Of a DNA stretch of 64,000 bases, positions 1-8,749 are shown in pieces. A model generated the notes under the pieces. The model made no database searches. It was not told where the DNA came from and saw only the letters and a program-made list of their open reading frames with translations. The stretch spans positions 3,448,001 through 3,512,000 of the forward strand of contig NC_022657.1 of the NCBI RefSeq assembly GCF_000494755.1, written 5' to 3'. Every line of letters begins with the position of its first letter. Positions within the stretch are counted from its first letter, which is position 1. Position numbers and translations under genes: made by a program. This DNA is from Amorphoplanes friuliensis DSM 7358. GTDB taxonomy: Bacteria; Actinomycetota; Actinomycetes; Mycobacteriales; Micromonosporaceae.

Positions 1-126
1 GCCGAATACGGGCCTGTCGAGGTCGAGTGCTCCAAAGTCGGTACCTGGAAAGACAACGCGGTCGTCACGTACGACTGGAACAAGGGAACTGTCCTCGAGG
101 AGACCAAGAAGCTGAACGACTGCTGA
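1..126 (+). CDS. C-terminal end of an unidentified protein (5' truncated)
   Basis: The frame is open from the first base of the window and ends in TGA at 124-126, giving the last 41 residues of a protein. The tail is hydrophilic and ends ...KKLNDC, with a second Cys near its start, which would suit a secreted or lipid-anchored protein with a disulfide, but that is only a guess. A strong hairpin terminator begins 15 bp after the stop, which supports this being the true end of a rightward gene. No family can be assigned from this fragment. Confidence 0.6.
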   Translation, partial: AEYGPVEVECSKVGTWKDNAVVTYDWNKGTVLEETKKLNDC

Positions 127-140
127 CCACGCTCAACCAC

Positions 141-180
141 AGAAAACGGCCCCGGGTAACTGCGCCCGGGGCCGTTTTCT
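141..180 (+). terminator. Strong intrinsic hairpin terminator
   Basis: Two perfectly complementary 16-base arms (141-156 and 165-180) flank an 8-base loop. The stem is GC-rich in the middle with AAAA/TTTT at its base, so it can act in both directions. It separates the truncated rightward gene from the leftward ABC exporter operon ending at 211. Confidence 0.9.
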
Positions 181-210
181 GTCAGCCGGAACAACAAACG
201 CGGCGAAACC

Positions 211-1041
211 TCAGATGCTCAGGATGCCGAGCCGGCGGGCCAGCCGCAGGGAACGGTCGAAGATCCACAGACCGGCGGTGAGCATGACCACACACAGAAC
301 GGCAAGAACCACGAGGGAAAGCCCGACGCCGAGTTCACCGGCCGGTGGGTTCGGCATCAGCAACTGGCGCTCGGCGCTGATCACGTACGTGTGGGGGACC
401 AGGTAGCTCACCCAGCGGATCCAGTCGGGCAGGACGCTCACGGGGAAGAGCGCGCCACCCAGCACTCCGGCGGCCAGCGAGAACAGCATCACCACCGGGT
501 CGCCCCGCTTGAACAGCAGCAGGAAGCTGGCAGCGAGGGTGCCGAGAGCGTTGCAGGCAAGGATTCCCAGGAACAGCACGGCGAGCCCCAGCGGGATACC
601 CGCGGGGTCGATCGGCATGCCCAGCAACCAGCCGACCGCGATCATGAAGCACGCCACGAGGCCGCCGGTGAAGCTGCGCCACAGGTTCATGGCGAGCGGG
701 ATGAGCACCCACGGCACCGGCTCGACCAGGTAGGTCTCGAGCGTTCCCCGCTCCATGGCGAAGTTGAGCCGGGCGGTGAGCTGGGTGAGTGCATCCTGCA
801 GGCCGACCGTCACAGCCGTACCGATGAGCATCACGCCGAAGACGTCGGCACCGGCACCGAGAAACTTGCTCTGGAAGAAGTACAGCAGCACCGGGAAGAC
901 GACGGCGATGTACCGCATGATGCTGGTCGCCGGGAACATCCGCTCCTCGACCAGGTCGAGGCGGATGTACGCCTCGAGCGTCTCGTACACCTTCCGGGTC
1001 CGGCTGCGGTGCCGGATGGTGGTCGGATAGGCGAGAGTCAT
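211..1041 (-). CDS. ABC-2 type exporter permease
   Basis: A 276-residue integral membrane protein with a short basic cytoplasmic N-terminus and six predicted hydrophobic segments, the layout of ABC-2 permeases. It follows the ATPase gene with an ATGA overlap (1038-1041), so the two are translationally coupled and form one exporter. The position beside glycosyltransferases suggests export of a polysaccharide, lipid-linked glycan or decorated wall polymer; a drug-type exporter of the same superfamily cannot be excluded from sequence alone. Confidence 0.85.
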   Translation of the reverse strand: MTLAYPTTIRHRSRTRKVYETLEAYIRLDLVEERMFPATSIMRYIAVVFPVLLYFFQSKFLGAGADVFGVMLIGTAVTVGLQDALTQLTARLNFAMERGTLETYLVEPVPWVLIPLAMNLWRSFTGGLVACFMIAVGWLLGMPIDPAGIPLGLAVLFLGILACNALGTLAASFLLLFKRGDPVVMLFSLAAGVLGGALFPVSVLPDWIRWVSYLVPHTYVISAERQLLMPNPPAGELGVGLSLVVLAVLCVVMLTAGLWIFDRSLRLARRLGILSI

Positions 1042-2066
1042 TGCGTACCTCCGTCGGCCGCCGGGTCGAGCCGGTAGATCTGGGCGATGAGGTCGCGCAG
1101 CGGCATGGGAATCTCACGGATGTGCTGGATCGACGCGGCTGAGGCGCCGAGACGGCCGAGGACCGCGCCGATGGTCAGGGTGTCGCCGAGCCGGCACCGG
1201 ACGGCAAAACCGTCCACCACGACGTCGAGGCCCTGGGCCTGAAGGCCGTCCGCGACGAGCCGCGTGGCGCTTTCGTCGGCCATGACCAGCTCGAGCTGGG
1301 GCCGGTCCCATTTCTGCCGCAGGCTGTCGAGGTCGCCGGAATACTTGATGCGGCCGCCGTCCATGAGCAGCGCCTTGGACTGCAGGGCCTCGATCTCCTC
1401 GAGGCGGTGCGACGAGATGAGCACGGCCAGCTGCTCCTGCTTGACCAGGTCCATGATGAGCTTGAGCAGGTCGTGCGCGGCGATCGGGTCCACCGCGCCG
1501 GTCGGTTCGTCGAGGATCAGCGCGCGGGGACCGGGCAGCAGCGCCCGGGCCAGGCGTACGCGTGCCTTCATGCCGGCGGACAAGCTCGCGATGACGACAT
1601 CCGTCTTCGCGGTCAGGTCGACCGTCTGCAGGACGTAGGGGATCCGCTCCTGGAGCTCGGTGCGCGACATGCCCTGGAGGCGGCCGTGCAGCTGGAGGTT
1701 CTCGCGGACCGTGGCCCGCATCAGGAGACTGCGGTCCTCGGCCGGCATCCACCCCACCACCTGGCGGATCTGCTCGGACTGCCGTGCCACGTCGAGTCCG
1801 AGGACCCGGCCCTGGCCGGAACTCGCCTCGGTGAGGCCGATGATGATGCGGAACAGCGTCGTCTTGCCGGCGCCGTTCGGGCCGACGACGGCACAGATCT
1901 CACCCGGCCGGACGACCAGGTCGATGCCGTCGAGCGCCTTGACCGGCTCCGTGAGGTGTGAACGCGCGAACATGCGCATCCACCGTGGTGTCGGCTCGTA
2001 GAGTTTTGTCAGCCCCGACAACACGATGACACCGTCGTCGTCGGGCTCGTGCCCGAGCTCGCTCAT
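1038..2066 (-). CDS. ABC exporter ATP-binding protein
   Basis: A 342-residue cytoplasmic ATPase. From the chosen ATG at 2066, Walker A (GPNGAGKT) lies near residues 62-69, a variant signature LSAGMKARV near 162-170, and Walker B ALILDEPTG near 182-190, followed by the H-loop region (SSHRLEE). The C-terminal 100 residues form an extra regulatory domain as in CcmA/DrrA-like exporters. The start at 2066 is chosen over an in-frame upstream codon because it overlaps the stop of the upstream glycosyltransferase as ATGA, repeating the coupling used for the permease. It powers the 211-1041 permease. Confidence 0.88.
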   Translation of the reverse strand: MSELGHEPDDDGVIVLSGLTKLYEPTPRWMRMFARSHLTEPVKALDGIDLVVRPGEICAVVGPNGAGKTTLFRIIIGLTEASSGQGRVLGLDVARQSEQIRQVVGWMPAEDRSLLMRATVRENLQLHGRLQGMSRTELQERIPYVLQTVDLTAKTDVVIASLSAGMKARVRLARALLPGPRALILDEPTGAVDPIAAHDLLKLIMDLVKQEQLAVLISSHRLEEIEALQSKALLMDGGRIKYSGDLDSLRQKWDRPQLELVMADESATRLVADGLQAQGLDVVVDGFAVRCRLGDTLTIGAVLGRLGASAASIQHIREIPMPLRDLIAQIYRLDPAADGGTQ

Positions 2067-3160
2067 GGCAGCTTCACCGCGCTCTCCACCCCGTACCGCC
2101 TCCATCGTCGCCATTCGACGTGCTGCCGGACCCGCTTGTTGAAGGCACTGATGCTCCGCGGCACGAGCGGCCCCTTGCCCTGCTCCGTGCGGCTCACGAG
2201 CCGCGTGTACGTGCGCCGGAGCCGGCTGTCGCGGGCAGGCGGGTAGATCTCCTCCGCCAGTGCGACCAGCCGTCCGGCCAGTGCCGCCTCCTCGGTGGAG
2301 GGCTTCGTCTCGTAACAGGCGCAGGCGATGACCAGCGCCTCGCGGGCGACGGCCAGACGGGCGGCGGTGCGCAGCCGGTCCGCGTCCGGCATGTCACGCC
2401 CGTCCTCGTCGAAGAAGATCTCGAAGGACTCGTACCGCTGGCGCAGGTCCGTGTCCGCACCCGCGAACTGCTGGACGTGCATGTTGTTGCCGTGCACGCG
2501 GTAGTAGGCCTGGTCGACGTCGTTGACCCGGCCTATACCGCCGAGGGCCGCGGCGCGCAGCCACATCAGGAAGTCACCGGCGTGCGGGACGCGGGGGTCG
2601 TAGTCACCCAGCTGGTGCATGGTCGAGGTGCGCAGCATCACCTCGGGGGTCGCCACCGGGTTTCCCCCGGCCCGGCAGATCCGGGCGACCCATTCCGCGC
2701 CGGGCCACACGGTCCAGGACCGCATCTCGGTACGCGGGGGAGGCGGCACGTCCTTGAAGGTCCGCGCGAAGCCGTGCACCATGACGACCTCGGGGTGTGC
2801 CTCCATGAGCGCCGTGGCCCGCTGGAACGAGCCCGGCGTGACGAGGTCGTCGGCCGACAGCAGCACGACGTAGTCACCCTCCGCCGCGGCCAGCCCCTCG
2901 TTGTAGGTGGCGATATGGCCGGCGTTGACGTGGTGCTCGATGAGCCTGACACGAGCGTCACCGTCGGCGATCTTGCGCGCCACCGCGACACTGCCGTCCG
3001 GTGAGTCGTCGTCGATGATGAGGACGTCGACGTCGACACCGTCCTGGTCCAGGACGCCCTGGACACAGTCCTGGAGGTAATGACCGTAGTTGTAGCAAGG
3101 AATCACCACTGAGACACGTGGCCGCCCCCGCAAGGGCCGCGGCCGCTCTCGCGTCACCAT
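2063..3160 (-). CDS. Family 2 glycosyltransferase
   Basis: A 365-residue GT-A glycosyltransferase. The N-terminal domain opens with VSVVIPCYNYGHYLQDCV, then the acidic nucleotide-binding motif IIDDDSPDGS, and a metal-binding LLSADDLV motif near residue 105. The C-terminal part is helical and basic, without a transmembrane segment, so the enzyme is probably cytoplasmic or peripheral at the membrane. It is the first gene of a leftward three-gene unit with the ABC exporter, which suggests that it builds the exported glycan. Donor and acceptor are unknown. Confidence 0.85.
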   Translation of the reverse strand: MVTRERPRPLRGRPRVSVVIPCYNYGHYLQDCVQGVLDQDGVDVDVLIIDDDSPDGSVAVARKIADGDARVRLIEHHVNAGHIATYNEGLAAAEGDYVVLLSADDLVTPGSFQRATALMEAHPEVVMVHGFARTFKDVPPPPRTEMRSWTVWPGAEWVARICRAGGNPVATPEVMLRTSTMHQLGDYDPRVPHAGDFLMWLRAAALGGIGRVNDVDQAYYRVHGNNMHVQQFAGADTDLRQRYESFEIFFDEDGRDMPDADRLRTAARLAVAREALVIACACYETKPSTEEAALAGRLVALAEEIYPPARDSRLRRTYTRLVSRTEQGKGPLVPRSISAFNKRVRQHVEWRRWRRYGVESAVKLP

Positions 3161-3632
3161 CGACTGCCATCAACCTTTCGTTCGGCGCCCGTCGCAGACG
3201 GCCGTCGGCCGCGCCCGGCGACTGCTCGGTCTGCAAGCGCTGTGCCGGCTCCGGACCAGACGGATGTCCGGTCCCCCTTGGACGGTCAGGGTGCTCCGGT
3301 GAGCGGGCGCGACCCCCCGGCGACGGCGCCGGGACGCGCTCGGCAAGGCTCAGGCGGAGCGTAGCGCCGGGCGACGGGACGCCCTACCGCGAGTCGGCCA
3401 ATTAATGTGTACGACCGGACAGCCACTCCGCCGATCCGCCGTACGCCGGCGCAACGGGTTTCAGGATAGATGAATCCGGTTCACCGAACGCATCAGGCGA
3501 TGTCGGCATTAAGACTGCTGCGGCGGTACCAATGGAGGTTGTCCGGCACCGGTCGGTCCCGCAAGGGTGGCAAGGAGGCCCGAACCTGGTGCGGCCGATC
3601 TGCTGGGAAGGGACATCTATGGCGGTGGAGTC
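3161..3632. promoter_or_regulatory. Divergent intergenic region between two glycosyltransferase genes
   Basis: About 470 bases with no convincing gene. It must hold the promoters for the leftward GT2/ABC unit and the rightward gene at 3633. The only AT-rich patch is around 3398-3412 (AATTAATGTGTACG), which could supply a -10 element for either direction. The rest is GC-rich and without a clear hairpin. Short reading frames here have no Shine-Dalgarno sequence and no family character. Confidence 0.45.
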
Positions 3633-4697
3633 ATGACGCAGGCCTTGGTCCGGCCGGTCCGGAACGCCCTGCGTCGCGCGGCCGGCCACCGGGATCTCCG
3701 CCGGCGCACACCACCGGTGGTCCGCTACGACGCCGCGCTGTCCGTCCGGCCGACGATCTATTACCTCAGCCCCGACGACGACGTGCCGTCCGGTGGCATC
3801 CGCATGCTCTACCGGCACGTCGACCTGCTCAACGCCACCGGCCGGGACGCCGCGGTCCTGCACGACCGCCGTGGCTTCCGCGCGACCTGGTTCGGCAACG
3901 ACACCCGGGTCCTCTCGGCGCGGGACGTGACGCTCGGGCCGGACGACATCCTGGTGGTCCCGGAGTTCTACGGCCCCGGACTCGGCGCCCTGCCGCCGGA
4001 CTGCCGGAAAGTCGTCTTCAACCAGAACGCCTACTCCACCTTCACCCAGGTGCCTTTCGAGGGAACCGGTCCGGGGGCGCCGTACGCGGGCGTGAACGGC
4101 ATCGAGGCGCTCCTGACCGTGTCCGAGGACAACGCGGCCCTGCTGCGGTACGCCTTCCCGGACCTCGCGGTGCACCTCGCCCGGGTCGTGGTTGACGAGC
4201 AGGTGTTCCACCCCGGCACCAGGGCTGCGGGCCGGCGTCTCGGTTACATGCCACGCCGCCGCGCCGCCGAACAGGAGCAGCTGCTCCACATCCTGCGGAG
4301 CCGGGGCTGCCTCGACGGCTGGGAGCTCGTTGCCATCGACGGGCTCTCCGAGGCGCAGACCGCCGAGGCGCTGCGCGGGTGCGCGATCTTCCTCAGTTTC
4401 AGCGAGCGTGAGGGTTTCGGCCTGCCGCCTGCTGAAGCGATGGCCAGCGGGGCCTATGTCGTCGGGTTCACCGGGCTGGCGGGCCGGGACTACTTCGACC
4501 CCCGGTTCTGCACGCCGGTCGCCGAGGCCGATCTGCTGGCTTTTGCCCTCGCCGCCGAGGAGGCCCTGCGGCGCCACGAGGAGGACCCTGAGACGCTCGC
4601 CGCCGCCGGCCGTGATGCGGCCAAGCAGATCCTCGGGCAGTACCACGAGGAAGGTCTCCGGGCCGATCTGACGACGTTCTACGGATCGCTGCGGTAA
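3633..4697 (+). CDS. Family 4-like glycosyltransferase
   Basis: A 354-residue GT-B type glycosyltransferase. The N-terminal half begins after a basic leader with IYYLSPDDDVPSGGIRMLYRHV, and the C-terminal half carries the retaining-GT signature LSFSEREGFGLPPAEAMASG (E-x7-E) used for nucleotide-sugar binding. The ATG at 3633 is preferred to an upstream GTG in the same frame because GGTGGAG sits just before it. The gene converges on the O-antigen-ligase-like gene (4708), with only 10 bases between stops. The sugar is not predictable. Confidence 0.83.
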   Translation: MTQALVRPVRNALRRAAGHRDLRRRTPPVVRYDAALSVRPTIYYLSPDDDVPSGGIRMLYRHVDLLNATGRDAAVLHDRRGFRATWFGNDTRVLSARDVTLGPDDILVVPEFYGPGLGALPPDCRKVVFNQNAYSTFTQVPFEGTGPGAPYAGVNGIEALLTVSEDNAALLRYAFPDLAVHLARVVVDEQVFHPGTRAAGRRLGYMPRRRAAEQEQLLHILRSRGCLDGWELVAIDGLSEAQTAEALRGCAIFLSFSEREGFGLPPAEAMASGAYVVGFTGLAGRDYFDPRFCTPVAEADLLAFALAAEEALRRHEEDPETLAAAGRDAAKQILGQYHEEGLRADLTTFYGSLR

Positions 4698-4707
4698 AAG
4701 ACCGCCT

Positions 4708-6087
4708 CTACTCGAGCAGCCGCTTCACGGTCGACGTCCGGATGAGCCGGGTCGGATGCGTGAACCGCCACACCGCGCCGCACAGCCCGGACATCAGAGC
4801 CAGCGTGAAGGCGAACGTGGTGAAGCTGAACGAGTCGAAGGTGGCGCCGACCAGGATCGCGACCACCTGTGAGGAGATGAGGGCGGCGCACAGGTGCCGG
4901 TCCTCCTCGGTCACCGACCGGCGCAGCGCGATGGTGGCCAGCCCGATGCAGGTGAAGTGGAAGATCGCCAGGGCCGCGACACCGATGATGCCGCACGTGA
5001 TCAGGGTCATCAGCCACTGGTTGTCGAGAATGATGTAGAGGTCCGGGATGAGCGTCCCCGGGCCCCGGCCGAGCCAGGGCCGCTGGGAGAACCAGTGCCC
5101 GACGAGCTCGTAGTCGTCGGTGCGGCCCGTGATGCTGGGGTCGGCGTCGGCCCACAGGAACATCGCCTTGAGGGTGCCGAGCAGGCCGGGGCGCAGCACC
5201 GTGATCGCGCCGAGGACCGCCACGCTGATCAGCGCCATGTTGTACCGGGCGCGCCAGTTCCATGCCGCCACGAACATCACCCCCATCGCGACGACGAGAG
5301 CCAGCACGCCGGTACGCGAGATGGCGACCGGCACCGCGGCCGCGATGATCAGGGTGAGGACAGCGAACATGCGGCGGTGGCGCTTGAGCGGCGCGAACCG
5401 CGCGAAGTGCAGCCCGAACGGCACGGCCATCGCCAGGACGGTGCTGAACTCGATGTAGTGGATCGCGGTGCCGGCCACGCGGAACAGCCCGTCACCGCGC
5501 TTCTGGAAGTCGGCGAGGTCCGACTTGAGTTCCAGGCCCGGGATCACCAGGCGCTGGGCGATGTCGTACTCGAACAGCGACTGGATCAGGCCGATGACCG
5601 CCATGAAAGCGGCGGCCCAGACGAACACCCGCAGCACCCTGCGCAGGCGTTCCCAGTTGGCGATGCCGTCGGCCGCCATCAGCACCAGACCGAGGAACTC
5701 GAAGGTGATGAGCAGGGTGAAGTTCTGGGCGTTGGCCTCGAGAGTCGGCAGCCCGCGCAGCTGCCCGGCCATGTACGACAGCAGGATCGACGAGAGGTAG
5801 AGCAGGCAGGCCCAGCGCAGCGGCTGCGGCCCGACCATGAGCAACGGGGCGCTGAGCCGGGCCAGCATCCACCAGGCGAAGAGCGCCAGCGCGAGCAGCA
5901 GCGCCGGCCGTCCCGCGAACGTCAGGTTCGGGACGATGAGCGTGGCCGGCAGCATGTACAGCAGCACGATGTGCAGGCAGATGACCCCGGCCACGTCGAG
6001 GCGTACCCGCAGCCGCCGCGAGGTGTACATACCCGGTGCGATCAGAGACGGTTCCAGATCGACCGGGTGCACGGTTGATGCCGTCAT
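4708..6087 (-). CDS. O-antigen ligase/polymerase (Wzy/WaaL)-like membrane protein
   Basis: A 459-residue polytopic protein with about eleven hydrophobic helices. It has the large periplasmic-type loop of the Wzy/WaaL superfamily between residues of about 300 and 345, containing TGRTDDYELVGHWF and the LGRGPGT stretch typical of these enzymes. AISRTG marks the preceding helix end. It would polymerise or ligate lipid-linked repeat units outside the membrane. It follows the Wzz-like gene with a 4-base ATGA overlap, a pairing typical of polymerase and chain-length regulator. Confidence 0.82.
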   Translation of the reverse strand: MTASTVHPVDLEPSLIAPGMYTSRRLRVRLDVAGVICLHIVLLYMLPATLIVPNLTFAGRPALLLALALFAWWMLARLSAPLLMVGPQPLRWACLLYLSSILLSYMAGQLRGLPTLEANAQNFTLLITFEFLGLVLMAADGIANWERLRRVLRVFVWAAAFMAVIGLIQSLFEYDIAQRLVIPGLELKSDLADFQKRGDGLFRVAGTAIHYIEFSTVLAMAVPFGLHFARFAPLKRHRRMFAVLTLIIAAAVPVAISRTGVLALVVAMGVMFVAAWNWRARYNMALISVAVLGAITVLRPGLLGTLKAMFLWADADPSITGRTDDYELVGHWFSQRPWLGRGPGTLIPDLYIILDNQWLMTLITCGIIGVAALAIFHFTCIGLATIALRRSVTEEDRHLCAALISSQVVAILVGATFDSFSFTTFAFTLALMSGLCGAVWRFTHPTRLIRTSTVKRLLE

Positions 6088-7052
6088 GACCTGTTCTCTT
6101 GCCCCCGCCGCACCTGGTGAGGAACGGGCAGGACGATCGTGGCGTCGACCGGGGGTTCCGGCTCGGCCGCTGCGGCGCTTTCCCGGACCCCGTTCGCCGG
6201 GCGGTTCACGTCCCGGGCACCGGCCTCGGCTGCCCGCCGCTCACCGGAGTACACCTTGCCGTTCCCGTTCCCGTTGGTGGGTGGGGTCTGCCGCGTCGGG
6301 CGGAGCACCCGGGTCTTCTCGGCGGACTCGAGCAGGCCGGCACGGGAGGCGTCGGACGTCTGGGCCTTGCCCACGGGAACGGGATCGGAGGTCGCGCTTC
6401 CCTGGCCGGCGTCATCGTCGTCATCCTCGGGCCGGCGGCGGGAGCGGCGGCGCAACCAGTAGTCCAGCGCGATCGTGGACGCGGTGGTCAGGAGCACACC
6501 CAGACCCGCGGCGACGATGAGGACCCGCTTGACCTTTCCGCCGTCCTGTTCCGGCGCGCTGCCGTCGTTGATCACCAGCGTGGAGATGGTGTCCTCGGTG
6601 AGCGTGCCGTACTGCTTCTGCTTGGCGGCGATGTCGTCCTGCAGCAGCTTGATGATGCGCTGGACGGTGCTGGTCGCCTGTTGCCGGGAGTCGCCCACCG
6701 CCTCGATCTCGAAGAGCGGCGTGCGTTCGTTGAGGACGACGGTGACGCTGTCGGAGAATCCCTCGTCGGCGAGCTTGTCGAGGTTCGCCTGGTCGGTCAC
6801 CGTGAGCGCGGCGGCGTTGCCCAGCGCGGCATAGCCCAGATCGAGCCAGGGGTTCGCCGGCCGGGGCTTCGCCTTCGGATCCAGCGGCTTACCGGTGCTG
6901 GGCGCGGGGATCAGCTGCATGTAGCCGTTCGCCTTGTAGTCGGGCGACACCGTCTGGGCAGCCACGATCACCAATACCACTGAGAGCAGCAGCATCGGTA
7001 CGGCGAAGTACCACCGGCGCAGCAGCAGCCTGGTGAGATCCCAGAGATCCAC
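6084..7052 (-). CDS. Wzz-like polysaccharide chain-length/co-polymerase protein
   Basis: About 322 residues starting from the GTG at 7052, chosen because GAGAGGG lies just upstream and the protein then begins VDLWDLTRLLLRRWYF, the usual start of Wzz/Wzc N-domains. A first membrane helix follows (residues about 18-38), then an extracytoplasmic domain with a short predicted helix, a second helix near residues 180-200 and a long, charged, low-complexity cytoplasmic tail rich in Asp, Pro and Asn-Gly. No kinase Walker motifs are seen, so it is a co-polymerase without a fused BY-kinase. Upstream in-frame starts would add a basic leader lacking family similarity. Confidence 0.78.
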   Translation of the reverse strand: MDLWDLTRLLLRRWYFAVPMLLLSVVLVIVAAQTVSPDYKANGYMQLIPAPSTGKPLDPKAKPRPANPWLDLGYAALGNAAALTVTDQANLDKLADEGFSDSVTVVLNERTPLFEIEAVGDSRQQATSTVQRIIKLLQDDIAAKQKQYGTLTEDTISTLVINDGSAPEQDGGKVKRVLIVAAGLGVLLTTASTIALDYWLRRRSRRRPEDDDDDAGQGSATSDPVPVGKAQTSDASRAGLLESAEKTRVLRPTRQTPPTNGNGNGKVYSGERRAAEAGARDVNRPANGVRESAAAAEPEPPVDATIVLPVPHQVRRGQENRS

Positions 7053-7468
7053 GGTTCCCTCTCGTTGGCGGGTCGCGGCCGGCCAGGCACGCCTCAGGGG
7101 TGCGAGACGGCAGCGGCGCGCCCAGTTTGTACTCGGCCTTCGGTCCTTGGCATCAGCCTGCCGGACTGTACTGCGTACCGGCTCGGGGCTTGTCGTCAAG
7201 CCGACAAGACCCTTCTTGCCTCCTGTTGCGATGACGGCAGTCCCGATAACGTGGTTATCGACGTCAATGTCCTGAACCGGTTTCCGGATGATCCACTTGA
7301 ATCGGTAAACAGTTACTAATCGGACATCAGCCTTGAAGTCATAGTAAGGCGGCCGGCCACTGAAACGGATGATACGGTCCCGCCCGGACAGCCGGTTGCC
7401 TCAGCCTCGCCCGGTCCAGCACTGTTCGGTGCGAGTTTCGCCGACTATTGAGGGGGACGGACGACACG
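7053..7468. promoter_or_regulatory. AT-rich divergent intergenic region of the polysaccharide locus
   Basis: About 416 bases between two divergent glycan operons, clearly lower in GC than the flanking genes, especially at 7230-7350. It contains a perfect interrupted palindrome (7244-7260, listed separately) and copies of AATCGG near 7300-7323. No protein-coding gene is convincing here. Promoters for both directions are expected but no -35/-10 pair stands out unambiguously. Confidence 0.5.
7244..7260. promoter_or_regulatory. Candidate operator palindrome CGATAAC-GTG-GTTATCG
   Basis: Two perfect 7-base arms separated by three bases sit in the AT-rich divergent region, about 190 bases upstream of each flanking gene. 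The size and symmetry fit a dimeric helix-turn-helix regulator. No regulator gene is adjacent, so the cognate protein is unknown. Confidence 0.45.
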
Positions 7469-8749
7469 ATGGCTGGAAATCCGCACGTCACCATTCTCAT
7501 CGCCAATCTGCCGGCCGAGCGTGACCGCCGGGTCATCCGCGAATGCCTTACGCTGGAGGAGAAAGGGTTCGACGTCACGGTCATCGCCCCGCGCGGGGAC
7601 CGGAGTCTGAGGACGTTGCCGGGCAGCCGCAATACGCGGCTCAAGCCATATCCCGTCGTCGTCTACGGCGGCGGTGTCCTTTCCTTCGCATTCGAATTCG
7701 GCTGGTCGTTCCTCTGTATCGCCGTCCGTCTTGTCGGTGAGGTTTTATCCGGTCGCGCCCACGCTGTCCAGGTCTGCAATCCGCCGGACGTCTATTGGCC
7801 CCTTGCGCTGCTGCTCCGCGCGATCGGGCGGCCGTGGGTGTTCGACCACCACGACCTGTGCCCGGAGGTTTACGCAGCGCGTGTCGGCACCCCCAACAAA
7901 TGGGTTTCCCGCACACTCTCCGCTCTGGAATGGTTGACGCTGCGTACGGCGACCGAAGTGGTTGCGACGAACGAATCGTTCAAGGACAACGCGGTACGCC
8001 GAGGTGTGCAAGCGGACAAAGTCACTGTGGTGCGCAACGGTCCCGCGGCCCGTGAGATCGCGACCGCGGACGCGCCGGACGACGTCGAGCCCGCGGACGA
8101 CGTGAAGCGTGTTGTTTATCTCGGTGTCTTCGGGCCTCAGGACAACGTCGAGGGTGCGGTGCTGGCGGCCGAGGAGCTCGTGCGGCTGCGGGGGCGTGAG
8201 GGCTGGCGGATGGTGCTGGCCGGTGACGGCGAGAGCATGCCCGCGGTGCGGAGCCTGGTGACCGAGCGTGGACTCGAGGACGTCGTGACGATCGCCGGCT
8301 GGCTCGACGGTGCGGCCGTCGACACGCTGTTGCGTGAGGCCACCGTGGCGATCCAGCCCGACCTGCCGACCCGCATGAACGACCTGTCGACCATGGCGAA
8401 GACCGTCGAGTACGTCGGACGGGGTGTGCCCGTCGTGGCCGCCGACCTGACCGAGACCCGCCGGACCCTCGGCGACGCGGGTGTCTACGTGCCCACCGGT
8501 GCCCCGGCCGAGTTCGCCGAGGCGATCAACGCGCTGCTCGACGACCCGGACCGGCGCCTGCAGATGCGCAAGCTCGGCCGCGACCGGTTCCGCAGCCTGC
8601 TCTCCTGGGAGCACCAGGCCGGCGCGTACGCCGCGGTGTTCGAGCGCCTGCTCGCCCGTCGCCTGAAGGGCCGGACGCCGGTCACGGCTCCGCGCATTCC
8701 GGCACAGCGCAAGCCCTCCGACGTCAAGGCGCCGGTGGACCAGGGATGA
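7469..8749 (+). CDS. Family 4 glycosyltransferase
   Basis: A 426-residue GT-B glycosyltransferase. The N-terminal Rossmann domain starts HVTILIANLPAERDRRV, similar to surface-glycan GT4 enzymes, and includes VCNPPDVYWPLALLL and VFDHHDLCPEVYA. The C-terminal donor domain includes VLAGDGES, IAGWLDG and AKTVEYVGRGVPVVAADL. The ATG at 7469 is preferred to a TTG seven codons upstream; GAGGGGG lies 11 bases before it. It overlaps the next glycosyltransferase gene by ATGA, starting a three-gene rightward unit. Confidence 0.84.
   Translation: MAGNPHVTILIANLPAERDRRVIRECLTLEEKGFDVTVIAPRGDRSLRTLPGSRNTRLKPYPVVVYGGGVLSFAFEFGWSFLCIAVRLVGEVLSGRAHAVQVCNPPDVYWPLALLLRAIGRPWVFDHHDLCPEVYAARVGTPNKWVSRTLSALEWLTLRTATEVVATNESFKDNAVRRGVQADKVTVVRNGPAAREIATADAPDDVEPADDVKRVVYLGVFGPQDNVEGAVLAAEELVRLRGREGWRMVLAGDGESMPAVRSLVTERGLEDVVTIAGWLDGAAVDTLLREATVAIQPDLPTRMNDLSTMAKTVEYVGRGVPVVAADLTETRRTLGDAGVYVPTGAPAEFAEAINALLDDPDRRLQMRKLGRDRFRSLLSWEHQAGAYAAVFERLLARRLKGRTPVTAPRIPAQRKPSDVKAPVDQG

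Noticed and set aside
3118..3405. A gene in the gap before the glycosyltransferase at 3633
   Set aside because: The frame overlaps the start of the leftward GT2 gene, has no ribosome-binding site and gives a low-complexity Arg/Pro/Ala-rich product typical of random high-GC DNA.
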